From the NCBI RefSeq assembly GCF_000519205.1, contig NZ_JAFB01000016.1:188641-252640 (forward strand): 64,000 nucleotides of DNA, in the 5' to 3' direction. The notes beneath the pieces are model-generated. The model was not told where the DNA came from. It saw only the letters and a program-made list of their open reading frames with translations, and did not search any database. The stretch comes from Amycolatopsis taiwanensis DSM 45107 (GTDB taxonomy: Bacteria > Actinomycetota > Actinomycetes > Mycobacteriales > Pseudonocardiaceae). How positions within the stretch are numbered: the stretch's first letter is position 1; every line of letters starts with the position of its first letter. This document shows positions 43,828-51,778 of the stretch, piece by piece. The position numbers and the translations under genes were made by a program.

Positions 43828-44706
43828 TCAGATTCCGATGGGGACCGCGTTGATGGTGTAGGTGAAGTCGGGGTACCGATCGGTCATCTCCTGTTGTTGC
43901 CGCTCAGCCTCGTCGCGGGTGAGGAACGCGCCAATGGCATAGGTGTCTCCAGCGCGCTGCTGGTTGTGCCGGGCGGTGAGGACGTGGATGTAGCGGTAGC
44001 GGAAGCGGTCCTCGGCGGGGAGGTTGCCGGTGGTGCGGATGGCGTCGACGAGTTCGTCGACGGTGGCCATGGGGGTGCCGAGCCCGCCAGTCACGCCGTC
44101 GAGCGGGGTCTGCGCCCACCGAGGCTTGGGCGGAGGCGACCAAGAGGCGCTGCCGCCTGAGGGATCGGCGAAGTAGCTGGGCTCGCCGAGGTCGTGGTCC
44201 TCATGCCAACCGACGGCTCGGGCGACGATGTAGTCGAACCCGCCCTCGGCCGTCTCCAGGACGAAGTAACGGTATCCCTGGTCGAACTTGTCGCCCGCAG
44301 GGTCGTGGGAGCCGGCTTCGGGGGTTTCAGCCTGGACCCGGACCTGCTCGGCCGGGGTGGCGCAGCGGATCCGCAGCCCTCGGTAGTGGCTGCGGACCTT
44401 CATGACGTCGACCGGCTTGAACAGCACGTCGACGCGGGTCCGGTCGGCGCTGCCGTCGCTGCGCAGCAGGAGCTGGCTGTGGCTGGGGGTGTAGTCGTAC
44501 CACCGGAATGTTCGGTCAGAGCTGTAGAGCTCAGTGCCAGGGCTGAGCTGGTCGCTGCTGCTGAGCCAGGCATGCGCGATCACAGTGCAGATCGTGCAGG
44601 ACGCCGGCGAGACGGATGGGATGTGGGCCGCGTAAGCACGGCCCAGACGCCGTCGAGGAATTAGGGATGCGGTCGAGACCACGATGAGGGTAAGGTCCTC
44701 CGCCAT
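43828..44706 (-). CDS. Hypothetical protein
   Basis: 292 residues from ATG 44706; not recognised. The C-terminal two thirds look genuinely coding: FRWYDYTPSHSQLLLRSDGS, RVDVLFKPVDVMKVRSHYRG, YFVLETAEGGFDYIVARAVG and RYIHVLTARHNQQRAGDTYA, ending YPDFTYTINAVPIGI. The first 60 residues are of doubtful quality and the true start may be a GTG near 44585. No signal peptide, membrane segment or known motif. It overlaps no other gene and lies between a LysR gene and a nucleotidyltransferase. Confidence 0.6.
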   Translation of the reverse strand: MAEDLTLIVVSTASLIPRRRLGRAYAAHIPSVSPASCTICTVIAHAWLSSSDQLSPGTELYSSDRTFRWYDYTPSHSQLLLRSDGSADRTRVDVLFKPVDVMKVRSHYRGLRIRCATPAEQVRVQAETPEAGSHDPAGDKFDQGYRYFVLETAEGGFDYIVARAVGWHEDHDLGEPSYFADPSGGSASWSPPPKPRWAQTPLDGVTGGLGTPMATVDELVDAIRTTGNLPAEDRFRYRYIHVLTARHNQQRAGDTYAIGAFLTRDEAERQQQEMTDRYPDFTYTINAVPIGI

Positions 44707-44814
44707 GAAGTGACGGCACGACCTTGAGCACACTGATCCACATGACGCTGTCCGAGCTCCTGCTCCGGCGTCCATGTGGTGTTCTCACCATCCACTTCAC
44801 CTGAACGGATATCT

Positions 44815-45564
44815 ATGACCGACGAGATGTTCCTCGCTCACGTCACTGACCGGTTGGCCGCCCTGCCGGCCGTGCACGCCGTCACCCTCGGCGGATCGCG
44901 CGCTCAGGGCACCCACACCCCGGACAGCGACTGGGACTTCGCCATCTACTACCGGGGCGGCTTCGACCCCGCGGACCTGCGCGCCGTCGGCTGGGACGGC
45001 GAGGTCTCCGAGATCGGCGGCTGGGGCGGTGGTGTTTTCAACGGCGGAGCCTGGCTCACGATCGATGGCCGGCAGGTGGACGTCCACTACCGCGACCTCG
45101 ACGTCGTCGAACACGAATTCGCCGAGGCCCAGCGGGGCCGCTTCCACTGGGAGCCATTGATGTTCCACCTCGCGGGCATCCCCAGCTACCTCGTGGTCGC
45201 CGAACTCGCCGTCAACGAGAAGCTGCACGGCTCTCTGCCCCGCCCTGCCTACCCGGATGCGCTGCGCGAAGCGGCTCCGCCGTGGTGGCGCGACCGGGCA
45301 ACCCTGACACTGCACTACGCCCAGCGGGCCTACGCCCCGCGCGGGCAGGCCACCGAGGTCGCGGGCGCGCTGGCCACCGCCGCCATGCAGACGGCACACG
45401 CGGTGCTGGCGGCCCGCGGTGAATGGGTCACCAACGAGAAACGGCTGTTGCAGCGGGCGGATCTGCGTGGCATCGACGCGATCATGGCCGGGCTGAGGCC
45501 GGAGCCCGAGGCTCTCCGCCGGGCGATCGCCGAGGCGGAAGAGCTGTTCCAGGCCACGGCCTGA
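44815..45564 (+). CDS. Nucleotidyltransferase-domain protein (MNT-type fold)
   Basis: 249 residues. N-terminal polymerase-beta-like nucleotidyltransferase motif LGGSRAQGTHTPDSDWDFAI (GS plus D-x-D), with a third acidic residue in RQVDVHYRDLD. The C-terminal half is helical (VNEKLHGSLPRPAYP, LTLHYAQRAYAPRGQ). Similar proteins are annotated as DNA polymerase subunit beta-like or aminoglycoside-type nucleotidyltransferases. A HEPN partner, as in MNT/HEPN toxin systems, is not visible next to it. Substrate unknown. Confidence 0.85.
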   Translation: MTDEMFLAHVTDRLAALPAVHAVTLGGSRAQGTHTPDSDWDFAIYYRGGFDPADLRAVGWDGEVSEIGGWGGGVFNGGAWLTIDGRQVDVHYRDLDVVEHEFAEAQRGRFHWEPLMFHLAGIPSYLVVAELAVNEKLHGSLPRPAYPDALREAAPPWWRDRATLTLHYAQRAYAPRGQATEVAGALATAAMQTAHAVLAARGEWVTNEKRLLQRADLRGIDAIMAGLRPEPEALRRAIAEAEELFQATA

Positions 45565-45572
45565 TCGAACGA

Positions 45573-45606
45573 GGTGGGTGGGGTGGCACTTTGCGCCCCA
45601 CCCACC
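45573..45606. terminator. Terminator after the nucleotidyltransferase gene
   Basis: 11-bp stem GGTGGGTGGGG / CCCCACCCACC (45573-45583 and 45596-45606) with a 12-nt loop, 9 bp after the stop codon. Confidence 0.75.
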
Positions 45607-45615
45607 ACCTTCGTG

Positions 45616-45867
45616 TCACTCCGTGTGTTGACTGCGCCGCGGACCCAGACCTGAAATCCCCGGAACCGACCGTCCGGCCACCCCGAGCCCGGTTCGGTCA
45701 CCCGCGAACACGGGACCGGGAGCACCGGGCCACACCGAGCGGCGAACCGCGCCGCGAATGCCGTCCGCACCGACGAGCACTTCAGCTCGCAGCACCCTGT
45801 CCAGCATCCGGTAAGTGACGGTCACCGCGCGAGGGACCCTGGTCACCTCCGCTCCCGCGCACGACAT
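45616..45867 (-). pseudogene. FAD-dependent monooxygenase fragment
   Basis: On the minus strand one frame reads VTVTYRMLDRVLRAEVLVGA, then DGIRGAVRRSVWPGAPGPVF. The VLVGADGIRSAVRR segment is the conserved DG motif of aromatic-ring flavoprotein monooxygenases. The N-terminal FAD site and the rest of the enzyme are absent. The fragment fills the space between the nucleotidyltransferase terminator and the CstR-controlled promoter. Confidence 0.65.
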
Positions 45868-45941
45868 CGGCCGGCAGGTGTTTCGCCGATCTCGAAACCA
45901 GGGGCACGCTGAACCCAGACGTATCGCCTCGGAACCCCGGA

Positions 45942-45991
45942 ATACCCCACCGGGTATGTCTGTTACGGTAAGAAATATACCCCCTGGGGTA
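45942..45991. promoter_or_regulatory. CstR-type operators upstream of the MBL-rhodanese gene
   Basis: ATACCCCACCGGGTAT (45942-45957, ATACCC-N4-GGGTAT) and TACCCCCTGGGGTA (45978-45991, perfect TACCCC-CT-GGGGTA). G/C-tract palindromes flanked by TA are the known binding sites of CsoR/CstR family repressors. The second lies 4 bp before the ribosome binding site. A matching site occurs at 47919-47934 in front of the other rhodanese gene. Confidence 0.85.
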
Positions 45992-46010
45992 CAGGAAGGA
46001 GGCCGTGTTC

Positions 46011-47387
46011 ATGTTCTTCGTCGAAACCTTGAGGCTGGAGGGCCTGGGTAACCGCAGCTACCTGGCCGGCGGACCCAACGCCGCGGTCGTGGTGGACCCA
46101 CCGCGGGACATCGACCAGGTCATCGCGGCGGCCGCGCGCAAGGGCGTGCGCATCGCCTACGTCGCCGAAACCCACGTGCACAACGACTACATCACCGGCG
46201 GCCTGGAACTGGCGCGCCTCACCGGTGCCCGCTACCTGGTCCCGGCCGGGGCGTCGGTGTCGTATGCCCGAGTGCCGGTCTCCGACGGCGACATCGTCGA
46301 AGTGGACGAGCACCTGGCGCTGCGGGCGGTGGCCACTCCCGGCCACACACCGCACCACACCTCCTATGTCCTCGAAGAGGACGGACGGGGCGTGGCGGTG
46401 TTCACCGGTGGCTCGCTGCTGATCGGCACGGTGGGCCGGCCGGACCTGGTCGAGCCGCGACTGACCGAGCAACTGGCCCGCGCCCAGTACGAGTCGGCGC
46501 ATCGCCTGGCGGACGAGCTGGACGACGAGGTGGCAGTGCTGCCCACGCACGGCTTCGGCAGCTTCTGCGCCAGCTCGCAGGCCCAAGGTGAGACGACCAC
46601 GATCGGCCTCGAACGCAAGAGCAACGAGGCGCTGACCAAGAACATGGACGCGTTCGTCGCCGAACTGCTCGCCGGCCTGGACGACATTCCGGCGTACTAC
46701 GCGCAGATGGGGCCGGCCAACGCCGCCGGTCCGGCGCCGGTGGATCTCACCCCGCCGCAGCCGGCGGACGCGGAGGAGATCGCCGCCCGCCTGGCGGCCG
46801 GGGAATGGGTCGTGGACCTGCGCAACCGGATCGCGTTCGCCGAGGGACACGTGGCCGGATCGCTCAACTTCGAGGTCGAGGGACAGCTGGCGACCTACCT
46901 GGCGTGGCTGATCCCGTGGGGCAAGCCCGTGACGCTGCTCGCCGAGACGCCCGAGCAGCTCGCCGACGCCCAGCGGGAGCTGGTCCGGGTGGGCATCGAC
47001 CGCCCGGCGGCCGCGGCGACCGGCGACCCGCGATCCTGGGTCCGCGAGGGTGAGCAGCCGGCTTCCTTCCCGCGTGCCCGCTTCGCCGATCTCGCCGCCG
47101 CGCGGGAACGTGGCGAGGACTTCGTCGTCCTCGACGTGCGGCGGGATTCCGAACGCGCGAACGGCGCGGTCGCCGGCTCGGTGCACATTCCGATCCACCA
47201 ACTGCATCGCCGGCTCGGTGAAGTGCCTTCCGGAGTGGTGTGGGTGCACTGCGCGGGTGGGATGCGCGCGGCGATCGCCGCCTCCTTGCTGGACGCGTCC
47301 GGTCGCAAGGTCGTCGCGATCGACGACGGTTTCACCGCCGCCGCGGATGCCGGGCTCCCCCTCATCCGGCCCGACGGCACGGCGTGA
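46011..47387 (+). CDS. MBL-fold / double rhodanese fusion protein (CstB-like)
   Basis: 458 residues: metallo-beta-lactamase domain (about 1-245), a rhodanese homology domain without Cys (about 255-345) and an active-type rhodanese (about 360-455) with the loop VHCAGGMRA. The layout equals staphylococcal CstB, a persulfide dioxygenase-sulfurtransferase. However the metal motif is THVHNDY (Tyr in place of the second His of HxHxDH), and the later Asp ligand region reads FTGGSLLIG where dioxygenases have TGD, so dioxygenase activity is uncertain. ATG 46011 has AAGGAGG 8 nt upstream. CstR-type operators precede it. Confidence 0.88.
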   Translation: MFFVETLRLEGLGNRSYLAGGPNAAVVVDPPRDIDQVIAAAARKGVRIAYVAETHVHNDYITGGLELARLTGARYLVPAGASVSYARVPVSDGDIVEVDEHLALRAVATPGHTPHHTSYVLEEDGRGVAVFTGGSLLIGTVGRPDLVEPRLTEQLARAQYESAHRLADELDDEVAVLPTHGFGSFCASSQAQGETTTIGLERKSNEALTKNMDAFVAELLAGLDDIPAYYAQMGPANAAGPAPVDLTPPQPADAEEIAARLAAGEWVVDLRNRIAFAEGHVAGSLNFEVEGQLATYLAWLIPWGKPVTLLAETPEQLADAQRELVRVGIDRPAAAATGDPRSWVREGEQPASFPRARFADLAAARERGEDFVVLDVRRDSERANGAVAGSVHIPIHQLHRRLGEVPSGVVWVHCAGGMRAAIAASLLDASGRKVVAIDDGFTAAADAGLPLIRPDGTA

Positions 47388-47407
47388 GCACGTTGATCGT
47401 GGCTCAG

Positions 47408-47437
47408 GGCGTCGCCGAGTTCATGCTCGGCGACGCC
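47408..47437. terminator. Bidirectional terminator between cstB-like gene and cstR
   Basis: 12-bp perfect stem GGCGTCGCCGAG / CTCGGCGACGCC with loop TTCATG between convergent genes. Confidence 0.8.
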
Positions 47438-47455
47438 CCTCGGCCGGGAAAGCGG

Positions 47456-47755
<300 letters not shown>

Positions 47756-47918
47756 TTATTCAAGACGCGCGATCGACGAACGCGTCTACGGACCGTGACC
47801 TGGCAACACACACTCGGCCAAACCAGTCCGGCGGCCCGCAGCCGCGTTCGCGAAGCCTCCGGCGGCGCGTCTTCCACTCACCAAAGCACGAACACGGACT
47901 TTTGAACGCTCTCCTTCA

Positions 47919-47934
47919 ATACCCCTACGGGTAT
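47919..47934. promoter_or_regulatory. CstR-type operator in the cstR / rhodanese divergent promoter
   Basis: ATACCCCTACGGGTAT (ATACCC-N4-GGGTAT), followed by ACTATACCCG, a half-site. It lies in the 253-bp spacer between cstR and the rhodanese gene and could control both. Confidence 0.85.
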
Positions 47935-47990
47935 ACTATACCCGTTCCCGGCAGCCGTTCGGGAACCAAGTGATCCAAGGAAAGAAACGC

Positions 47991-48557
47991 TTGAGCACCA
48001 TGAGCACCATGACTCCGGAACAAGCCCACGCACGCCTGCACGAGTTCACCGTCATCGATGTGCGCACCGCCGCCGAATACGCGGCCGGACGCGTGCCCGG
48101 CGCCAAGAACATTCCCCTGGACCAGCTCGATCAGGCACTGCCCGCCCTGAAGAGCGCGGCCAAGCGCGCCGAGCTGATCATCGTCTGCGCCTCCGGCGCC
48201 CGCGCCGCCCGAGCCCAGAAGATCCTCACCGCGCACGGCGTCGGCGCCGTGCTCCTCACTGGCGGGACCAACGCCTGGCAGCAAGGCGGCTACGAACTCG
48301 AACGCACCGAAGGCACTCGTCCGCCGTGGGCCATGGAACGCCAGGTCCGGCTCACCGCCGGATCCCTCGTCCTGACCGGGCTGCTCGCCGGACTGCGCTG
48401 GCCCTTGGCCCGCTTCCTGTCCGCGGGAGTCGCCGGCGGCCTGGTCTTCTCCGCCCTTACCAACACCTGCGGCATGGCCCGCCTGCTCGCCAAGCTCCCC
48501 TTCAACCGGGCCAGGACCTGCGACCTGAACACCACCCTCACCAAGCTGTCCGACTGA
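47991..48557 (+). CDS. Rhodanese with C-terminal membrane domain (DUF2892)
   Basis: 188 residues. Rhodanese domain at 1-110 (FTVIDVRTAAEYAAGRVPGA, active loop IVCASGARAARAQK) followed by a DUF2892-type membrane hairpin (TAGSLVLTGLLAGLRWPLAR, AGVAGGLVFSALTNTCGMAR). Handles persulfide sulfur at the membrane in CstR regulons. TTG 47991 preferred since AAGGAAAG is 6 nt upstream; ATG 48000 and 48009 are alternatives. Confidence 0.9.
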   Translation: MSTMSTMTPEQAHARLHEFTVIDVRTAAEYAAGRVPGAKNIPLDQLDQALPALKSAAKRAELIIVCASGARAARAQKILTAHGVGAVLLTGGTNAWQQGGYELERTEGTRPPWAMERQVRLTAGSLVLTGLLAGLRWPLARFLSAGVAGGLVFSALTNTCGMARLLAKLPFNRARTCDLNTTLTKLSD

Positions 48558-48687
48558 CCCTCGCCATTCCGACGATCTCCGGCCTGCCGAAGCTTGCGGA
48601 GTGCTAGTGTCGGGCGAAGTTGGGGGATCGGCCGGTTGGGTGCTTGTTCCCCCGTCGGACCGACTGGTTGTGAGGGGAACAACTCGT

Positions 48688-49395
48688 ATGTCCTATCCGC
48701 CGCAGCCTGGCCAACCAGGGCATTCCGGGGGCCAATATCCGAATGCGAATCCGGGTCAGTGGGGTCCGTCCGGTGGCGGGTACCCCGGTGCAGGCGGCCC
48801 GCCGCAGTTCGGGCAAACATGGCCGACGCCGGGCCAGCAGTCGCCCGGCGCCTACCCGGGGATGCCCGGCGGTATGCCGCCGAAGCGGAAAACGGGGCTG
48901 ATCGTCGGCATCGCTCTCGCCGCCGTGGTGGTCGTCGGCGGGGGCATCACCGCGGCCGTGCTGCTGACCAGCGGTAAGGGTGACACGCAGCAGGCCGCAC
49001 CGCCGTCGACGGAGGCCGGCCAGCCCGCACCCGGGAGTACCGCAGCCAGCAGCCCTCGGAGCACCTCGCCTTCCTCGGGTTCGGGTTCGAAGGCATTCGG
49101 CCAACCGACCCCGGAGGCGTTGCAACAGAAGATCATCGACATGTACACCACGCACAATGCGCAGAAGATGTCTGAGATCTTGTGCAGCACCCCGTCCCCG
49201 GAAATGATCCAGCAAGTGCAGCAGACGCTCGACACTTTCCCGCCCGATGGGACTTATTCGCCGGCAAAGCCCCCCGAGATCGATGCCCCGAACGCCAAGG
49301 GCACACTCACGATCCACGTAGAGGGCAACGGGAAGTCCGGTGAAACGTCGGTACCGATCATGCGGGTCGGCGTCAACTGGTGCGCGGAGGACTGA
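48688..49395 (+). CDS. Membrane-anchored hypothetical protein with Pro/Gly-rich head
   Basis: 235 residues. Cytoplasmic low-complexity N-terminus (1-64) rich in Pro, Gly and Gln, then a membrane segment (LIVGIALAAVVVVGGGITAA), a Ser/Pro linker and an extracytoplasmic domain with two Cys (EILCSTPSP, VNWCAED). It resembles DUF4878-type actinobacterial cell-envelope proteins in layout. ATG follows GAGGGGAACAACTCGT. No operon partner. Confidence 0.8.
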   Translation: MSYPPQPGQPGHSGGQYPNANPGQWGPSGGGYPGAGGPPQFGQTWPTPGQQSPGAYPGMPGGMPPKRKTGLIVGIALAAVVVVGGGITAAVLLTSGKGDTQQAAPPSTEAGQPAPGSTAASSPRSTSPSSGSGSKAFGQPTPEALQQKIIDMYTTHNAQKMSEILCSTPSPEMIQQVQQTLDTFPPDGTYSPAKPPEIDAPNAKGTLTIHVEGNGKSGETSVPIMRVGVNWCAED

Positions 49396-49453
49396 GCCGG
49401 CCCGGGGCCGCGGGACTCGGACGCGAGGAACCATCCTTGGGTAACCGGGGCGA

Positions 49454-49470
49454 AGTTCGTGCCACGAACT
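49454..49470. promoter_or_regulatory. MarR operator, copy 1
   Basis: AGTTCGTGCCACGAACT, a 17-bp palindrome (AGTTCGTG-C-CACGAACT), 18 bp before the MarR start codon. Two further copies lie beyond the gene at 49995-50033. Confidence 0.85.
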
Positions 49471-49488
49471 GAGAGCTACCCTTGACGC

Positions 49489-49965
49489 GTGGCAAAACAT
49501 GGTGATCAGATCGGAGTGGTCGGCGCGCTGGTTCGTTCCGCATTCCTGGTGGACGCCGTCTACACCGGGTCGGCCCGGGAGTACGGCATCACCCAGCAAC
49601 AGGGACAGTTGCTGTGCGTACTGATGGCGCGGCCATACGGAATGGGTGAACTGGGGACGGCACTGGGACTGGCCAAATCGAGCCTGACCGGCCTGGTTGA
49701 CCGCACCGAGCGCAACGGCTTGGTCCGGCGGATGTCGGACCCACAGGACACGCGGGCCGTGCGCGTCACGCTCACACCGCGCGGCCGCAAGCTTGTCGAC
49801 GATTTCTACGCCGAAACCTGCCGACGGATCGATGAGTTGGCGGCGGGCCTCGACGCCACCGAGCGGGACACGCTCGCCGGCCTGCTCGGTCGCGTCGTGG
49901 TCGACAACAAGGTGCCGATGGTCTTCCTGGACACGGACGAGGGTGTCGCGGATCACCGAGATTAG
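49489..49965 (+). CDS. MarR family transcriptional regulator
   Basis: 158 residues, GTG start. Winged helix: GITQQQGQLLCVLMARPYGM, ELGTALGLAKSSLTGLVDRT recognition helix, wing MSDPQDTRAVRVTLTPRGRK. It is flanked by three copies of AGTTCGTG-N-CACGAACT, one in its own promoter and two just after its stop codon, so it is presumably autoregulated. The downstream pair points to a target gene that is no longer present. Confidence 0.93.
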   Translation: MAKHGDQIGVVGALVRSAFLVDAVYTGSAREYGITQQQGQLLCVLMARPYGMGELGTALGLAKSSLTGLVDRTERNGLVRRMSDPQDTRAVRVTLTPRGRKLVDDFYAETCRRIDELAAGLDATERDTLAGLLGRVVVDNKVPMVFLDTDEGVADHRD

Positions 49966-49994
49966 CGCGAAGTTCCCCGCGGGAAACGAGTTTA

Positions 49995-50033
49995 AGTTCG
50001 TGTCACGAACTAGTATCCGTTCGTGACACGAAC
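49995..50033. promoter_or_regulatory. MarR operators, copies 2 and 3 (orphan pair)
   Basis: AGTTCGTGTCACGAACT (49995-50011) and GTTCGTGACACGAAC (50019-50033), spaced like a functional promoter-operator. They are followed on the plus strand by about 105 bp without an intact gene before the convergent aldolase 3' end. Confidence 0.85.
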
Positions 50034-50139
50034 TTCAACCGTCTCTCACGGGGGTGTGGAAGGCAGAGCCTTGTCCATATCCGGCCCCCGCGACTCCCGC
50101 GACGACGCTGCCCGCCGTCGCCGGAATCCACAGGGCTAC

Positions 50140-50775
50140 TCAGGCATGGTGCAGCGATCGCCAAGCCTGCTCGGGGAAGGCGGTCGTGGTGTCGCCCAGC
50201 ATGAGCGCGCGATACGTGGCGGTGGCGGCTTCTTCGAGGTTCATCGCGCGCCGGAAGGCCATGCCGACGTCTTCGCCGAGCGCCGAGCAACCGTGGTTGC
50301 CCATGATGACGCAGTTGTGGGTCTTCGCCTCCTCAGCGGCGGTGTCGGCCAGTTCGTCGGAGCCGTTAGGGTAGAAGTCGGTGCGGCCGACCGACTTCAC
50401 GTAGTAGGCATGGTCCAAAGTGAACAGTCGGATCGGGTGGCCGAGCGCGTCGACCAGTACGGCGTGCTGCGGGTGGATGTGGATTATGGAATTGACGTCT
50501 TCGCGGACTCGGTAGCCGCGCTGGTGCAGCTTCCACTCGCTGGAGGGCTTCGGGTTCCCGCCGACGATCTCGCCGTCGAGGTTCATCGTGGTGAAGTCCT
50601 GCGGTCGCAACCGGTCCAGCCACGTGCCGGCACCGGTCACCACGAATTCGGCCGACCCCGGCAGCCGCGCGGACAGGTTGCCGCCGCTGGCGAGCACGAG
50701 CCCGCGGTCCACGGCCGTCCGGCCGACGTCGATGAGCTGCTCGACGAGTTCATCGACCGTGTTCGCCTCTTGCAT
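50140..50775 (-). CDS. Class II aldolase (L-fuculose/L-ribulose-phosphate aldolase family)
   Basis: 211 residues. Zinc-dependent aldolase/epimerase fold: VLASGGNLSARLPG, VTGAGTWLDRL, zinc His pair in IIHIHPQHAV and the third His in MGNHGCSALG. Members cleave sugar phosphates to DHAP plus an aldehyde or epimerise pentulose phosphates. It is last gene of the minus-strand operon; its ATG overlaps the SorC stop codon (TAATG). The exact sugar is not decidable, but the locus also has a polyol-type MFS and an FGGY kinase. Confidence 0.92.
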   Translation of the reverse strand: MQEANTVDELVEQLIDVGRTAVDRGLVLASGGNLSARLPGSAEFVVTGAGTWLDRLRPQDFTTMNLDGEIVGGNPKPSSEWKLHQRGYRVREDVNSIIHIHPQHAVLVDALGHPIRLFTLDHAYYVKSVGRTDFYPNGSDELADTAAEEAKTHNCVIMGNHGCSALGEDVGMAFRRAMNLEEAATATYRALMLGDTTTAFPEQAWRSLHHA

Positions 50776-51737
50776 TACCCACTTTTCCTCTCCGTGGACG
50801 CCTCCGTGACCAGCGCCTTGGCGGTGTCCACATCGGTCACGACCATGTTCATCAGCCCTGTGCGCAGAGCGGTTTCCAATGCGGTCACCTTGTGCGGCCC
50901 GAACGAGACCGCAACGCGGTGCGGAATGCCGGCCAGCTTCTCCAGCGGCAGCCCCACCACTCGCTCGTCGACCGCTCCCCCGACGGCGTGTCCGTCGGCG
51001 TCGAAGAACCGCGCGGACACGTCGCCGACGGCTCCCGCGCTGACCAAGCGCTTCTGCTCGGTCTTGCCGAGCGAGCCGATCAGGATCCCCGACGTCGGGT
51101 CCATCCCACCGACCCCGGCGATCAGCAGGTCGGCGCCCGCCGCCATCCGCATGGTCTCCCGCACCCCCGGGTCTTCCCGGAAGGCGGCGGCGACCGCGGC
51201 GGTCTTGGCCACGATCGGTGCGGGCAGGTGGTAGGTACGCGCACCGAACGCGACGCCGAGTTTCAGGGCGAGTTCGTGCGGGTTCATCCCGCGCGAGATC
51301 CCGCCCCAGCTCCCGGCCAGCGGCACGAAACCCAGTTGCGGCAACGGATCGGCATGGATGTGCGGGAGGATCGCCGCGACGCTGGAGGACAGTCCGACCG
51401 CGACGGTGCCGGTGGTCGGCACGAGCGCCCGCAGGCACTGCGCCCCGACCATCCCGACCGCGTCCCCGGCGCGCTGCTCGTCGGCGAAGCTGGGTGCCAC
51501 CCACGCCTGTTCAAGGCCGTACTTGCCGACGAGTGCCGTCTCCAGGTCTTCGAACGGTGCTGCGGGGCTGTGGATCCTGATTTCGACGATTCCGGCGCGG
51601 CGCGCGTCGGCCAGCAGCCGGGTCACCTTGATCCGGGACAGCCCGAGCAGGTCGCCGATCTCCTGATGCGTCATGCCGTGCTGGTAGTGCAGCCGGGCTA
51701 CCCGGCCGTGCAGTTCGCGCGAATCCATAGCGAACAT
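50775..51737 (-). CDS. SorC/DeoR-type sugar-binding transcriptional regulator
   Basis: 320 residues. N-terminal HTH (MTHQEIGDLLGLSRIKVTRL) and a C-terminal sugar-phosphate-binding domain (VGLSSSVAAILPHIHADPLP, GADLLIAGVGGMDPTSGILI). ATG 51737 chosen. Probably the local repressor or activator of this catabolic locus. TGAAC-N4-GTTCA operators lie in the divergent MFS/kinase promoter. Confidence 0.94.
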   Translation of the reverse strand: MFAMDSRELHGRVARLHYQHGMTHQEIGDLLGLSRIKVTRLLADARRAGIVEIRIHSPAAPFEDLETALVGKYGLEQAWVAPSFADEQRAGDAVGMVGAQCLRALVPTTGTVAVGLSSSVAAILPHIHADPLPQLGFVPLAGSWGGISRGMNPHELALKLGVAFGARTYHLPAPIVAKTAAVAAAFREDPGVRETMRMAAGADLLIAGVGGMDPTSGILIGSLGKTEQKRLVSAGAVGDVSARFFDADGHAVGGAVDERVVGLPLEKLAGIPHRVAVSFGPHKVTALETALRTGLMNMVVTDVDTAKALVTEASTERKSG

Positions 51738-51778
51738 CCGTTCTGTCCTGCGATCCGAGGTTCGCTCATCATGCCAGC

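Noticed and set aside
50040..50139. Gene controlled by the orphan MarR operators
   Set aside because: Short frames here have no start with a ribosome binding site and no recognisable protein.
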